Below, in pieces: positions 1-9,297 of a stretch of 64,000 nt of DNA. The notes beneath the pieces were generated by a model. It saw only the letters and a list, made by a program, of their open reading frames with translations. It was not told the origin of the DNA and made no database searches. A program made the position numbers and the translations under genes. Within the stretch, counting starts at the first letter, position 1. Every line of letters begins with the position of its first letter. This DNA is from Desulfopila sp. IMCC35006 (lineage in GTDB: Bacteria; Desulfobacterota; Desulfobulbia; Desulfobulbales; Desulfocapsaceae): the NCBI RefSeq assembly GCF_005116645.1, contig NZ_SWCM01000008.1, positions 62,001 to 126,000 of the forward strand. Reading direction: 5' to 3'.

Positions 1-1
1 C

Positions 2-1963
2 ACATCGGCACAGGCGCAGTCGCTTGGGTGCCGGGAAGGTGACCGCCGTGAACCGTCGCTCTATGCGGAAACCGCCACCCCGGGCACCTTTGCAGATGGT
101 GGCGAAACCTATTTGAAACGTTCGCCGAAAACGACGAAAAACCTCGTCACGGCGTGGTGGGATGCCTCGCAGCTCTATGGCTTTGATACTCGCTCGCAAA
201 AACGGGTGCAGCGCGACCCGAATGATTCGGCAAAATTACTGCTGATCGACAATTATCTCCCCTTAATGCCGGCCTGCGGGAACTATTCGGCAGACTGCCC
301 GGTGCAACCCCAGTGGCAGGGCCAGGAAGTCGCTGCTTTCCCGGATAACTGGAACATCGGCATGAGTTTTTATCATAACCTCTTTACCCGTGAACATAAT
401 TACTTTGTCGAAAAATTTCGCGAGCAGCAGAAGCTGACTCCTGAAGCGGATTCGGGACTTCGTGACCCGGATACTCCACAAAAATTGATTGCCTACAAAG
501 ATGTTGATAACGAACGTCTGTATCAGGTCGGCCGACTGGTGATTGCTGCGGAGATCGCCAAAATACACACCATTGAATGGACCACCCAGCTGCTCTATGA
601 TGAACCTCTCTATGCCGCCATGAACTCCAACTGGTTCGGTTTGTTCAATCTGGAAGAAGACCGGGTCTCCACGCTCCTGCGACATCTTCTCCATCAGGAC
701 CAGAATTTTTTCAGTCGGATATCTGGGAAAATGGCTGGCTGGTTTTCCAGTTCCCAGGATGCCAGAAAAGCCAATTCCCTCTATTCGGTCTTTGCCTCCG
801 GGGCGGGGATTTTAGGTCTCGGCAGTAAAAAACCCGAGGGTCTTCTCTGGTGGGAGCATGATGGCTGGGATTTGGCCAACCTCGAGGAGGATGTCAACGG
901 CGGCGTGAATCATTTTGGATCGCCCTTCAATTTCCCGGAGGAATTCACCTCCGTATATCGTCTCCATGCCCTGGTACCTGACCTGATTGAATATCGGCAA
1001 AAAGAAAATCCCAATGCCATCAGCCTGAAGATTCCGGTGTTTGCCACCATACGAGGCGATGCGACCAAACAGATGCATAGCCGGGGGATCGACAACTGGG
1101 CACTCAGTATGGGACGGCAGCGTCTTGGGGTGCTGCATCTGCAGAATCTGCCGCTGTTTCTGCAAAACCTGCCGATGCCGCATCTGGATTCACCCACCAA
1201 AAAACTCGATATCGTGGCTCTCGATCTGATCCGGGACCGTGAACGCGGCATTCCCCGGTTTAATGAATTTCGTCGCCAGATCGGCTTGAAGAACCTGACC
1301 GGTTTTGATGATTTTGTTGACCTGCATCTCACCAAGGACAACCCGTGGCGCCAACAACAGGAAGCAAATGTCAAGAAACTGCGGGAGATCTACGGAACCC
1401 ACACCTGTGATGCCGGTAAGATTATCTCCAAGGCGCAGCGTGGTGAAGACGGCAAGTATATCAACGATTGCCTGGGCCATCCGGATGGCTCGGTGGTGGA
1501 CAACATTGAAGATGTCGACAATATTGTCGGCTGGTTGTCTGAATATACCCGGCCGCACGGTTTCGCCATTTCCGAAACGCAGTTCCAGATTTTCATCATT
1601 AATGCATCGCGCCGATTATTCAGCGACCGTTTCTTTACCTCCAGCTTCCGTCCGGAGTTTTATTCACGACTCGGCTATGACTGGGTAATAAATAATGGTC
1701 TGCTTTCTGAATGCCCTTATCCGCTCACGACCCAGAAGGATGGCAGCCAGACCTGCCTGGAGCCGAAAGAGATTAACGGCCATATTATGGCGGTTACGCC
1801 GCTCAAGCGGTTGTTAATGCGAAATATCCCCGAGCTGAAGGATGAACTCATGGAGGTAAAAAATGCGTTTGATCCCTGGGCAAGGGATCGGGGGGAATAC
1901 TATAGTCTTGACTGGAAACCCCGGCCGGGAGCGGAATCGGACCCGGCATTTTCAACAAAATAA
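2..1963 (+). CDS. Animal haem peroxidase family, alpha-dioxygenase-like (5' end outside window)
   Basis: The frame is already open at base 2 and no start codon is present upstream, so the N-terminus is missing; about 653 residues are visible. HNLFTREHNYF (near base 370-400) matches the REHN helix of animal haem peroxidases. AKIHTIEWT (near base 555-580) matches the proximal-histidine helix, and the IHTIEW wording is typical of the alpha-dioxygenase/cyclooxygenase-like branch, which oxygenates fatty acids using a haem-generated tyrosyl radical. Family assignment is from these motifs and overall layout; the substrate is unknown. The next gene starts 14 bases after the stop, and the whole block to base 12174 reads in one direction with short gaps or 4-base overlaps, so it is probably one operon. 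A peroxidase without dioxygenase activity remains possible. Confidence 0.85.
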   Translation, partial: TSAQAQSLGCREGDRREPSLYAETATPGTFADGGETYLKRSPKTTKNLVTAWWDASQLYGFDTRSQKRVQRDPNDSAKLLLIDNYLPLMPACGNYSADCPVQPQWQGQEVAAFPDNWNIGMSFYHNLFTREHNYFVEKFREQQKLTPEADSGLRDPDTPQKLIAYKDVDNERLYQVGRLVIAAEIAKIHTIEWTTQLLYDEPLYAAMNSNWFGLFNLEEDRVSTLLRHLLHQDQNFFSRISGKMAGWFSSSQDARKANSLYSVFASGAGILGLGSKKPEGLLWWEHDGWDLANLEEDVNGGVNHFGSPFNFPEEFTSVYRLHALVPDLIEYRQKENPNAISLKIPVFATIRGDATKQMHSRGIDNWALSMGRQRLGVLHLQNLPLFLQNLPMPHLDSPTKKLDIVALDLIRDRERGIPRFNEFRRQIGLKNLTGFDDFVDLHLTKDNPWRQQQEANVKKLREIYGTHTCDAGKIISKAQRGEDGKYINDCLGHPDGSVVDNIEDVDNIVGWLSEYTRPHGFAISETQFQIFIINASRRLFSDRFFTSSFRPEFYSRLGYDWVINNGLLSECPYPLTTQKDGSQTCLEPKEINGHIMAVTPLKRLLMRNIPELKDELMEVKNAFDPWARDRGEYYSLDWKPRPGAESDPAFSTK

Positions 1964-1977
1964 TTGAGGTTGAAACC

Positions 1978-3015
1978 ATGAATACGAAGCATATAGCAGC
2001 GGAGTATCTTTCGCCTCAAACCGTATTCGACGACAGCGAAGTGATCCTCTCCGAAAATGATGGCGAGAAAACGGCGATCGACCTGCTGGGAGCTGAGATG
2101 GCCGAGCGCATCGAGGCCATCATCCTGGCTGAGAAGAAAAATAATATTATTCCCAGATTCAACCAGCCGAAAACCGTCGCCTGCGTCCAGGCAGAATTCC
2201 ATGTGCACGAGAATGTTCCGAGTGCCTTGAAACATGGCCTTTTTGCCTGTCCGGGCAGCTATCCGGCGATGCTGCGGTTTGCCAACGCCACCAACAGCGA
2301 TGACTCGAAAAAAGATATTCGCGGCCTGTCGATCAGGGTATCTAATGTGCAGGGGCCGGTGCTCTGGGGCCAGCCCGGCTGCCAGGATTTCCTGCTCAAC
2401 AGTTACCCGGCACTGTTTGTCGCAACCCCGGAGGAGTTCCTCGATTTTATCCGCGCACGCCAGGAGAACAAAAAAGTCCAGTTTTTCCTCAATCCCGCCC
2501 GTCTCCACCTGAAATCCCTGTGGATCGTCATGAAGGCCAGTAAACATCACGCAAGTCCGCTGGATATCCGTTACTGGAGCACGGTTCCCTACTGTCTGGG
2601 GGAAGCGGGTGGACAGATTGTCAAATACTCCGTCACCCCCTGTTCAGAGTATACCACAACCCAGGTGGTCGAAGCGGGGGAAAACCAGCTGCGTGCGGCG
2701 CTCAAGGCCCATCTGCAGCGAGCACCGGCGCGTTTTGATTTCGGAGTGCAGATCCAGACAAACCCGGATACCATGCCCATCGAAGATGCATCGGTTATCT
2801 GGGACGAAAAACAATCGCCTTTCCAGACGGTCGCGACCCTGACCATTAAAAACCAGCAGTTTGACAGTCCCGAATTACTGGCAAGCTGCGAACGCAGCAG
2901 CTTTAATCCCTGGCAATGTCTGGCCGCACACGCACCGGTCGGCCGGATGAATGCCGTTCGTCGACTGGTCTATGAAAGGGCGGCCAGACTGCGTAACAAG
3001 GAGGAACCGTCATGA
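1978..3015 (+). CDS. Catalase-related haem protein (short, y4iL-like class)
   Basis: A 345-residue protein, much shorter than classical catalases (about 480-750 residues). It keeps the catalase-fold landmarks in reduced form: QAEFHVHENVP near residue 72 (region of the distal histidine), DIRGLSIRV, then QDFLLNSYPALFV, where the Asn corresponds to the catalase distal Asn. A C-terminal RRLVYERAARLR lies where the proximal tyrosine helix of catalase-like proteins is expected. Small catalase-related proteins include peroxidatic forms and allene-oxide-synthase-like enzymes that act on fatty-acid hydroperoxides, which fits the dioxygenase-like gene just upstream, but this is inference. The start ATG follows TTGAGGTTG, and the stop overlaps the next start by 4 bases (ATGA), suggesting translational coupling. 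Confidence 0.8.
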   Translation: MNTKHIAAEYLSPQTVFDDSEVILSENDGEKTAIDLLGAEMAERIEAIILAEKKNNIIPRFNQPKTVACVQAEFHVHENVPSALKHGLFACPGSYPAMLRFANATNSDDSKKDIRGLSIRVSNVQGPVLWGQPGCQDFLLNSYPALFVATPEEFLDFIRARQENKKVQFFLNPARLHLKSLWIVMKASKHHASPLDIRYWSTVPYCLGEAGGQIVKYSVTPCSEYTTTQVVEAGENQLRAALKAHLQRAPARFDFGVQIQTNPDTMPIEDASVIWDEKQSPFQTVATLTIKNQQFDSPELLASCERSSFNPWQCLAAHAPVGRMNAVRRLVYERAARLRNKEEPS

Positions 3016-3464
3016 ACAGTACCGTGAAGATGTGGCTCGGCAAGTCCCGGGAGGAACTTGATGCAATATACCGCAATGCCGAACCCGGCAACATTCCTGA
3101 AGGCGACACACGCGGAACGGCCATCCTGGCAGGTTCGGTCTTTGCCAAAATTGTCGCTTTTTTAGCCGGAGTTTTTGCCTGGCAGGGCAAAATATTCGAT
3201 CTTTTTTCGTCGGATCGTCAGGCAGGCGTCCTCGTCAACAAGATAACCCCCTTCAGCCTGACCTTTATTGTTGCCAAGGTTTACCGCGACAAAAGCTGGC
3301 TGGATGGCAAAGATACGATTGTTATCGATTATTCTAAAACCTCTTTTTTTGCCAGAGTCATCCGAGACGAAATCAGGGAGGTTGAGCCCGGTGTGTATCT
3401 CGGCAAGGTGTGGTGGGGGAAGAAACGTATCCTCGATTTTGCCCTGACGCAGGCGGTTCATTAA
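3012..3464 (+). CDS. Conserved hypothetical protein of the haem-protein operon
   Basis: A 150-residue protein whose ATG overlaps the stop of the catalase-like gene (ATGA), with AAGGAGGAACC just upstream as a strong ribosome site. One hydrophobic stretch (AILAGSVFAKIVAFLAGVFAW, residues about 36-56) could be a membrane segment or an amphipathic helix. The C-terminal half has a regular beta pattern ending in VYLGKVWWGKKRILDFAL, which resembles the closing strands of a lipocalin-like or lipid-binding barrel; this is only an impression. I do not recognise a named family. Its position between haem proteins suggests a partner or carrier for the same substrate. Confidence 0.75.
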   Translation: MNSTVKMWLGKSREELDAIYRNAEPGNIPEGDTRGTAILAGSVFAKIVAFLAGVFAWQGKIFDLFSSDRQAGVLVNKITPFSLTFIVAKVYRDKSWLDGKDTIVIDYSKTSFFARVIRDEIREVEPGVYLGKVWWGKKRILDFALTQAVH

Positions 3465-3517
3465 AAAACAATACCGACCCATCAACGAAGCAACCATGCA
3501 GTCTTAAGGTGACATCC

Positions 3518-4822
3518 ATGATGCCGCAATCAACCTTCATGATAAGCGCGGTGATCCGTCAGGGGCAGATGGAGACCCTGCGGGCACTTTTGCGCACGAT
3601 GAACGAGGGGGTAGGCCATGCCGATCCGCGAAACAGCCTCATTCCCTTTGGCCGATTCGATCGTCTGCATGTCGCCCGACTGGTCATCCTGGAAGCAAGG
3701 ACCGCCGACGAGATTAAAGCATACGGACTGGAGCCGTACGCGTGGCGTCCCACCCTGGTGTTTCTGGGCGATTTTGACGGGGAGCGCGATTCCTTTCTGG
3801 CAGAACTGGCAGGGCTGGCCGGTCCCGGGCTGGTCAAAATATTTTCCTGCTGTGAGGGGTTCGCTGACAACCCGGGGCAGCTGTTGCAATGGCTGAAAGA
3901 ACATGATATTCGCCCCAAAGCCAATTACATAAACTGGATTGGTCGAACCGTCAGACAGGTACACGAAGAAGATGCCCTGCATCAAAGTCTTGCTGCCTGT
4001 TTGCCGGGGATCATCGATGCTGTCGGCAGGGAAAACTGCCGTGCTCTCAGGCAGAAACTGCTGTCGCATGTGGAACTGGAAAAGCAGGCGGGCCGGCTGA
4101 GCTTGACGGCGCCGGAACCGACCCCGATGGGCTGGAAAATCCGCAACCTGCTGCATAAGCTCGGAATCCCGCTGATTCTGCTGCTTGTATCGCCGTTGTT
4201 TCTGCTCGGTTCTCCCATTTTCTTCTGGCGCCTGCGGCAGCTTGAGCGGTCTGACCCCGATTTTTTCATTCGGCCGGACCGCGATCACATTCAGGAGCTG
4301 TCCGTCCAGGAAGACCGGGATGTCAGCAACCAGTTCAACGTATTCGGCGATGTCAAGCCGGGTCTCTTTCGTCTGCTGACGCTCAAGGTTTTGCTCCTGC
4401 TCCTCGACTACTCGGCCCGACATGTCTACAACCGCGGCTTTCTGACCCGGATACGAACCATCCACTTTGCTCGCTGGGTCCTTATGGATAACAATCGACG
4501 AATTTATTTTGCCAGTAACTATGATGGCAGCCATGAGGCCTATATGGACGATTTTATCAATAAGGTAGCCTGGGGCCTGAACCTTGTCTTCAGCAACGGC
4601 GTCGGCTACCCTCCAACGAGGTGGCTGGTTAAAGGCGGTGCAGAGCAGGAGCAGAAATACAAATATACCCTGCGACGGCATCAATTGCCTTCCGAGGTCT
4701 GGTATAAGGCCTACCCGGGATTGACCGCCTACGACTTGTCACGCAACAGCCGCATCCGCCAGGGAATGGAAATCCGCCAGGAAAGCGATGCGGAGATTCG
4801 CGAATGGCTGAGTCTGATCTGA
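3518..4822 (+). CDS. Unrecognised protein with membrane hairpin and peroxidase-associated C-terminal domain
   Basis: A 434-residue protein starting at the first of two adjacent ATG codons (3518, 3521), preceded by AAGGTGAC; an in-frame start at 3410 lies inside the previous gene and lacks a ribosome site. The N-terminal 130 residues look like a compact alpha/beta module (ARLVILEA, PTLVFLGDFDGE). Residues about 215-240 (LGIPLILLLVSPLFLLGSPI) form a strong hydrophobic segment, possibly a membrane hairpin. The C-terminal part (HFARWVLMDN, YFASNYDGSHEAYMDDFI) repeats the same ferredoxin-like rhythm as the N-terminus (HVARLVIL, LVFLGDFDG), so the protein may carry two related modules. This layout recurs to my knowledge beside DyP-type and haem peroxidase genes, but no function is established. 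The DyP gene follows after 15 bases. Confidence 0.7.
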   Translation: MMPQSTFMISAVIRQGQMETLRALLRTMNEGVGHADPRNSLIPFGRFDRLHVARLVILEARTADEIKAYGLEPYAWRPTLVFLGDFDGERDSFLAELAGLAGPGLVKIFSCCEGFADNPGQLLQWLKEHDIRPKANYINWIGRTVRQVHEEDALHQSLAACLPGIIDAVGRENCRALRQKLLSHVELEKQAGRLSLTAPEPTPMGWKIRNLLHKLGIPLILLLVSPLFLLGSPIFFWRLRQLERSDPDFFIRPDRDHIQELSVQEDRDVSNQFNVFGDVKPGLFRLLTLKVLLLLLDYSARHVYNRGFLTRIRTIHFARWVLMDNNRRIYFASNYDGSHEAYMDDFINKVAWGLNLVFSNGVGYPPTRWLVKGGAEQEQKYKYTLRRHQLPSEVWYKAYPGLTAYDLSRNSRIRQGMEIRQESDAEIREWLSLI

Positions 4823-4837
4823 GCGAGGAGAACGGCA

Positions 4838-6364
4838 ATGAAAAATCCGACCGACTTTGACTTTCACGACCTGCAGGCACTTCTTCGTTTTGGCCATGGC
4901 CAATTAACCGAAAGCTGTTTCATGCTGCTCAATATTGCTGATCCGGCTGCGGCCAAAGAGTGGTTGCGCAGGGCACCGGTCAGCAGTGCGAAGGCGGTAA
5001 GCCCGATACCGACAACGGCCCTGCAGATCGCCTTTTCGGTTGAAGGGCTGCGTGTACTCGGCGTACGGGAGGAGGTATTAGCCGGGTTCTCCGATGAATT
5101 TATTGTCGGGATGACCGGCGATGAAAGCCGCTCCCGCCGTCTGGGCGATACCGGCAAGAATAGTCCGGAGTATTGGCAGTGGGGAAGTGATCCTTCGCAG
5201 GTTCCGCACCTTGTTCTCCTGCTTTATGCCCAAAAAGACGGCATGACGGCATGGCGGGAAACCATTGAGAATGATCGGTTTGCTGCAGCTTTTCAGCTGG
5301 TGCGGGTCCTGCCGACCGATGATCTGGAAGATATTGAACCGTTTGGCTTTACCGATGGCCTCAGCCAGCCGAGTATTGATTGGGAGGCCCGGCAGAGCAC
5401 CGATCTGCATGATTGTGATCGGTATTCGAACAGGCTGGCAGTCGGGGAACTGGTTCTCGGCTATCCCAATGAATACGGTTTGTACACCACCCGGCCGCTT
5501 ATCGATCCGCACGAAGACGAGTCAGCCGCTCTGCTGCCAGGTGCCGAAGATAATCCTTCGCTGAAAGATTTCGGGCGGAACGGCTCCTACCTGGTGATCC
5601 GCCAGCTGCATCAGGATGTTCCCGGTTTCTGGCAATATGTCGACCGGGAGGCCGGTTTTGTGCCGGCAAAAAGGGAACAGCTTGCGGCAAGCATGGTGGG
5701 GCGAAAACGTAACGGCACGCCTCTGGGACCGTTCGTTGCTGAGAATATCCCGGGAATTGCGCAGAATGATCCGGTCAATAATTTCACCTATGAAGACGAT
5801 CCGGCGGGCCATAAATGTCCGATCGGGGCGCATATTCGCCGGGCCAACCCGCGGACCGGTGATTTTCCGCCAGGGGTTACCGGCTTTATCAGCAGATTCA
5901 TTAAAATGTTTGGTTTTGGGCAGAGACGGCCGGATGAAGATCTGATCGCCTCCTCCCGCTTCCACCGGTTGTTACGGCGTGGTCGAAATTATGGGCCCAT
6001 TCTCCCGCCGGAAGAGGCGATTAAACCGGATGCGCCGGAAGCTGAGCGCGGGCTGCAGTTTGTCGTGCTGGTGGCCAATATTTCCCGGCAGTTCGAATTT
6101 GTCCAGAACGCCTGGCTGGTGGGCACGGCCTTCGGTGGAGTGCAGCATGAGCGGGATCCGCTGCTGGGAGGCAGGGAGCCTTTGCCGGATGGGGGAACTG
6201 CCGATTCCTTCACCCGTCCCGATCCTGCCGGTCCCAGACAGAAGAGTTGTCAGTTGCCACAATTCGTCACCGTTGGCGGCGGCGGTTATTTTTTCATGCC
6301 CGGGCTGCGCGCGCTGCAGTATATCGCTGCATCGTCTTTAACTGGGAGTGACAAAAGCTCATGA
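4838..6364 (+). CDS. DyP-type peroxidase family protein
   Basis: A 508-residue haem peroxidase of the DyP superfamily, which uses hydrogen peroxide to oxidise varied substrates. The diagnostic distal motif appears as FGFTDGLSQPSID (GxxDG class, with the catalytic Asp) near residue 170, and the proximal haem-ligand region as KCPIGAHIRRANPR near residue 325, where the His of GAHIRR is the expected iron ligand. C-terminal FVTVGGGGYFFMPGLRAL is also typical. There is no signal peptide or Tat motif, so a cytosolic or membrane-peripheral location is likely. The length is that of the longer, primitive-type DyP group. GAGCGAGGAG precedes the ATG. The stop overlaps the start of the following catalase-like gene by 4 bases. 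Confidence 0.9.
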   Translation: MKNPTDFDFHDLQALLRFGHGQLTESCFMLLNIADPAAAKEWLRRAPVSSAKAVSPIPTTALQIAFSVEGLRVLGVREEVLAGFSDEFIVGMTGDESRSRRLGDTGKNSPEYWQWGSDPSQVPHLVLLLYAQKDGMTAWRETIENDRFAAAFQLVRVLPTDDLEDIEPFGFTDGLSQPSIDWEARQSTDLHDCDRYSNRLAVGELVLGYPNEYGLYTTRPLIDPHEDESAALLPGAEDNPSLKDFGRNGSYLVIRQLHQDVPGFWQYVDREAGFVPAKREQLAASMVGRKRNGTPLGPFVAENIPGIAQNDPVNNFTYEDDPAGHKCPIGAHIRRANPRTGDFPPGVTGFISRFIKMFGFGQRRPDEDLIASSRFHRLLRRGRNYGPILPPEEAIKPDAPEAERGLQFVVLVANISRQFEFVQNAWLVGTAFGGVQHERDPLLGGREPLPDGGTADSFTRPDPAGPRQKSCQLPQFVTVGGGGYFFMPGLRALQYIAASSLTGSDKSS

Positions 6365-7557
6365 AGATTACGACCCGAATATTGAAATCCCTGCATATTC
6401 TTCTTAACGAAGTATTACATATTGAACGGCGCTTTGAGCCGTTTTTTCGCCGCCGGTGGAACCAGCTGTTTCGCGAACCAAGCGCCGGGCTTATTCAGTA
6501 TTTCATTAACCTGCAGCGAAAAGATGAAGGTCTGCAGCTGGCGGAGGAGAAAATAGCGCCGGACGAAAAGGAGAGCCTGGATGCCATAATCGATCTGATG
6601 GCCGACCAGATGCGCGGCCATTTCAAGCCGGGAGGCTATGAGCGGGGCGGCAACACCAAGACCCATGGCATTGTCCGGGCTATCGTGACCGTTCGTGACG
6701 ATTTGCCGGAACGCTGCCGCAGAGGCATTTTCGCCACGCCGCGCAGCTATCCGGCGTATATTCGCTATTCCGGTCCCGGCCCGGACGTGCCCTCGGATAT
6801 ACGGGACGTTGGTTTTGCCAGTATGGCCGTAAAGCTTATGGATGTGCCCGGCGAAAAAATCATGGATGAGGAGAAGTTTACCCAGGATCTGATAACGGTC
6901 TGTACATCGACGTTCGTGACGCCCAACACCCGTGAGAATGCCAAATTGCAGTATTGGAGCCTGGTGGATATGCCGATCTACTATTTCCTCAATCCGAAAG
7001 ATCCGCATATTCTCGATTTTTTGATGCAGGGCTTATGGAATGAGACCCAGTACAACCCGCTGGGACAGCGTTTTTATAGTTGTGTCCCGTATCTGCTCGG
7101 CGAGGGGCAAGCGATGATGTATTCGTTCGTGCCGAAAACCGAGGTGGAAACCAAAATTCCGGGCCTGCCTTTTGGCCGACCGCCTTTTAATTATCTGCGG
7201 GAAAACATGATCAAAACCCTCGATAAAAAAGATGTCGAATTTGATCTCATGATCCAGCTGCAAACCGACCCGCATCGTATGCCGATTGAAAACGCCGCCG
7301 TGCGCTGGCCGGAAAAACTGTCGCCTTTCATCCCGGCTGCCACTGTCCTTATTCCCAGACAGAAATTTGATTCCGAGGCGCAGTTTGCCTTTGCCAGGCG
7401 ACTGAAAATGAATCCCTGGCATTGCCTGCCGGAACATCGGCCACTGGGCAACCAGAGTCGCGCCCGGTTGAGAATGTATTACGAATTGTCCAAATTTCGA
7501 CAGGAAATGAATCAGACTACCCACCTCGAACCGACAGGAGACGAGGTGTTCGACTAG
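6361..7557 (+). CDS. Second catalase-related haem protein, divergent paralogue
   Basis: A 398-residue catalase-fold protein, related to the gene at 1978 (shared pattern of RRGIFATPRSYPAYIRYS, LMIQLQTDPHRMPIENAAV and MNPWHCLPEHRPLGNQSRAR). It has an N-terminal extension of about 60 residues rich in aromatic and basic residues. The segment matching the distal-Asn loop of catalases reads TQDLITVCTSTFVTPN here instead of LLNSYPALFV, so the usual Asn seems absent, while a C-terminal RLRMYYEL keeps candidate tyrosine ligands. That change predicts altered peroxide chemistry, as in catalase-related enzymes that rearrange lipid hydroperoxides; this is inference. Its start overlaps the DyP stop (ATGA). 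Confidence 0.8.
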   Translation: MKITTRILKSLHILLNEVLHIERRFEPFFRRRWNQLFREPSAGLIQYFINLQRKDEGLQLAEEKIAPDEKESLDAIIDLMADQMRGHFKPGGYERGGNTKTHGIVRAIVTVRDDLPERCRRGIFATPRSYPAYIRYSGPGPDVPSDIRDVGFASMAVKLMDVPGEKIMDEEKFTQDLITVCTSTFVTPNTRENAKLQYWSLVDMPIYYFLNPKDPHILDFLMQGLWNETQYNPLGQRFYSCVPYLLGEGQAMMYSFVPKTEVETKIPGLPFGRPPFNYLRENMIKTLDKKDVEFDLMIQLQTDPHRMPIENAAVRWPEKLSPFIPAATVLIPRQKFDSEAQFAFARRLKMNPWHCLPEHRPLGNQSRARLRMYYELSKFRQEMNQTTHLEPTGDEVFD

Positions 7558-7578
7558 AACAGTCGGGAGGCGATAAAG

Positions 7579-9177
7579 ATGAAAGGTCAGGCATTGAACA
7601 CCAGGGTGGTGTTCGCAGTGTGTATGTTGACCCTTTGTATGTTTCTGATTTTTTATACTGCATGGCCTTTATTTGCCGCGGAGAACGGGTTCGAGATCAT
7701 CCCTAAATGGGTGCGTCCCGACAGCAGTGTCACCGTAAAACTTGGACCGGAGGTCAATACTGCGGTAAAAATGTATCTGAGAATTTCCGGTCGTGCAACA
7801 GTGCGTGATTTTCCTCTGGATATAAGTCAGATGCGCAAACGGATTATCGAGATAAAAATTCCGGGAACCATACGCGCCGGAATTTATGAAACGTCACTGG
7901 TTGATGAAAACGGCAGGGACCTGGGAATCATTGGCTCCAGTCTGAAAATCGCCGCCTCGGAGAAAGCGGAAGAGAAGCCCGTTATCACAAAGATTGTGCC
8001 GGTAGCAAGTTATGCAACCAACGGCCGATATGATTTCGACATCATCGGAGATAATTTTGGTGATGATGTCCGGGGCATTAAGGTCTTGATAAATGACACA
8101 GTTTTCGTGTTCGATAACACCTTGCAGGGACATGCCGGGCAGGATTCAGTAAAAGATTGCGGCGAGAAGGTGCCATGTCTCATCTGGAGCTGGAAAAAAC
8201 TCAAGATACGTGGTCTTTCGCTCAAGGGATTGCACCTCATTCGACCGATGACGGCATCACTTGAGATAGACGGCATCGAATCCAACCGGAAACCGCTCAT
8301 CCTGTCACCTGTCTCGCGGGCAACCCCAGGTATAATCGCCTTTGCCGCTCTGGGTTGCTTAACCGCACTGGTGTATGTGCTGAGTCGGCGAAAGGCAGCT
8401 CAGTATCAGGCAAACGGTCGGTCATACAACGCTTTTGCCTATATCCTCATTGACCACGAGACCAATACCTACAGCCTGTCTCGGCTCCAGCTCATTCTCT
8501 GGTCGGCGGCGACCGTTGTCGCCTATATGTATATCGCCGCGTCGCAGTCGCTGGTGCAGTGGAACTGGTCGCTCTGCGACGTTCCTGAAAATTTGCCCAT
8601 GCTGCTGGGCATTAGCGCTGGAACCACCGCACTTTCCCTCGGTACTACAGGTATGCGGGGAAGCAAAGGCGCCGGGACGATCCATCCGGAAGCGGGCGAT
8701 TTTATAACCGCGGGGGGAGTGTTTGCGCCGGAACGGCTCCAGTTTTTTCTCTGGACGGTGATCGGGGTATTTGGTTTTGTCACCGCAACCCTGGCGCAGG
8801 ACCCAGCCACTATGACCGATTTGCCTAGAATTCCGGATAGTTTTATCCCCCTCATGGGGGTCAGTTCCCTCGGATACCTGGCTGGAAAGGTTGCCAGAAA
8901 ACCGGGGCCGATTATCACCCAAATAGAGCCACCGCCGCCGTTTGCTGCAGCCGGGACAACTCTTCGCATAATAGGGGAAGGTCTGTCCCCCCGCGCTCAC
9001 GTAAGACTGAACGGCCAACGACTCCTGCCGGGTGAAATATCTGTTGCACCCGAGGCTCAACCTGACGAGGAGTTCGTGCGGGAGTTGATTTTAGACCCGG
9101 TGATTGTAGCGCCGGCGGTTCCAGGGGTTGCAGCTGTAAAGATCGTCAATCCAGACGGTCAAAGTGCTGAAAAATAA
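7579..9177 (+). CDS. Membrane protein with IPT/TIG-like domains, function unknown
   Basis: A 532-residue protein beginning after GGGAGGCGATAAAG. Residues about 11-32 are a signal anchor (VVFAVCMLTLCMFLIFYTAW). An extracytoplasmic beta-rich region follows; KPVITKIVPVASYATNGRYD and IIGDNFGDD around residues 135-160 resemble an IPT/TIG immunoglobulin-like fold. About four hydrophobic helices lie between residues 250 and 440 (for example TPGIIAFAALGCLTALVYVL and LQFFLWTVIGVFGFVTATLA). A second IPT-like stretch closes the protein (ITQIEPPPPFAAAGTTLRII, LRIIGEGLSPRAHVRLNG). IPT domains usually mediate protein or glycan contacts. It lies 21 bases after the catalase-like gene and before the four-domain hydrolase, so it may anchor or export that system. 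I do not recognise a named family. Confidence 0.7.
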   Translation: MKGQALNTRVVFAVCMLTLCMFLIFYTAWPLFAAENGFEIIPKWVRPDSSVTVKLGPEVNTAVKMYLRISGRATVRDFPLDISQMRKRIIEIKIPGTIRAGIYETSLVDENGRDLGIIGSSLKIAASEKAEEKPVITKIVPVASYATNGRYDFDIIGDNFGDDVRGIKVLINDTVFVFDNTLQGHAGQDSVKDCGEKVPCLIWSWKKLKIRGLSLKGLHLIRPMTASLEIDGIESNRKPLILSPVSRATPGIIAFAALGCLTALVYVLSRRKAAQYQANGRSYNAFAYILIDHETNTYSLSRLQLILWSAATVVAYMYIAASQSLVQWNWSLCDVPENLPMLLGISAGTTALSLGTTGMRGSKGAGTIHPEAGDFITAGGVFAPERLQFFLWTVIGVFGFVTATLAQDPATMTDLPRIPDSFIPLMGVSSLGYLAGKVARKPGPIITQIEPPPPFAAAGTTLRIIGEGLSPRAHVRLNGQRLLPGEISVAPEAQPDEEFVRELILDPVIVAPAVPGVAAVKIVNPDGQSAEK

Positions 9178-9195
9178 CGGGGAGGATGCAGGGGA

Positions 9196-9225
9196 TTGAC
9201 ACCTTGCGACCGACCGGGTCATGAT
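9196..9225 (+). promoter_or_regulatory. Possible sigma-70-type promoter before the four-domain hydrolase
   Basis: TTGACA at 9196-9201 and CATGAT at 9220-9225 are separated by 18 bases. The 120-base gap before the ATG at 9298 is the largest inside this gene block, so an internal promoter here is plausible. The -10 element matches 4 of 6 positions. Confidence 0.35.
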
Positions 9226-9297
9226 ACAAACGGACAGGTAAAAGAGATGTAGAGGCCGCAGAACCAGGATTATTGAACATTAAGGGGAGGATGGACG

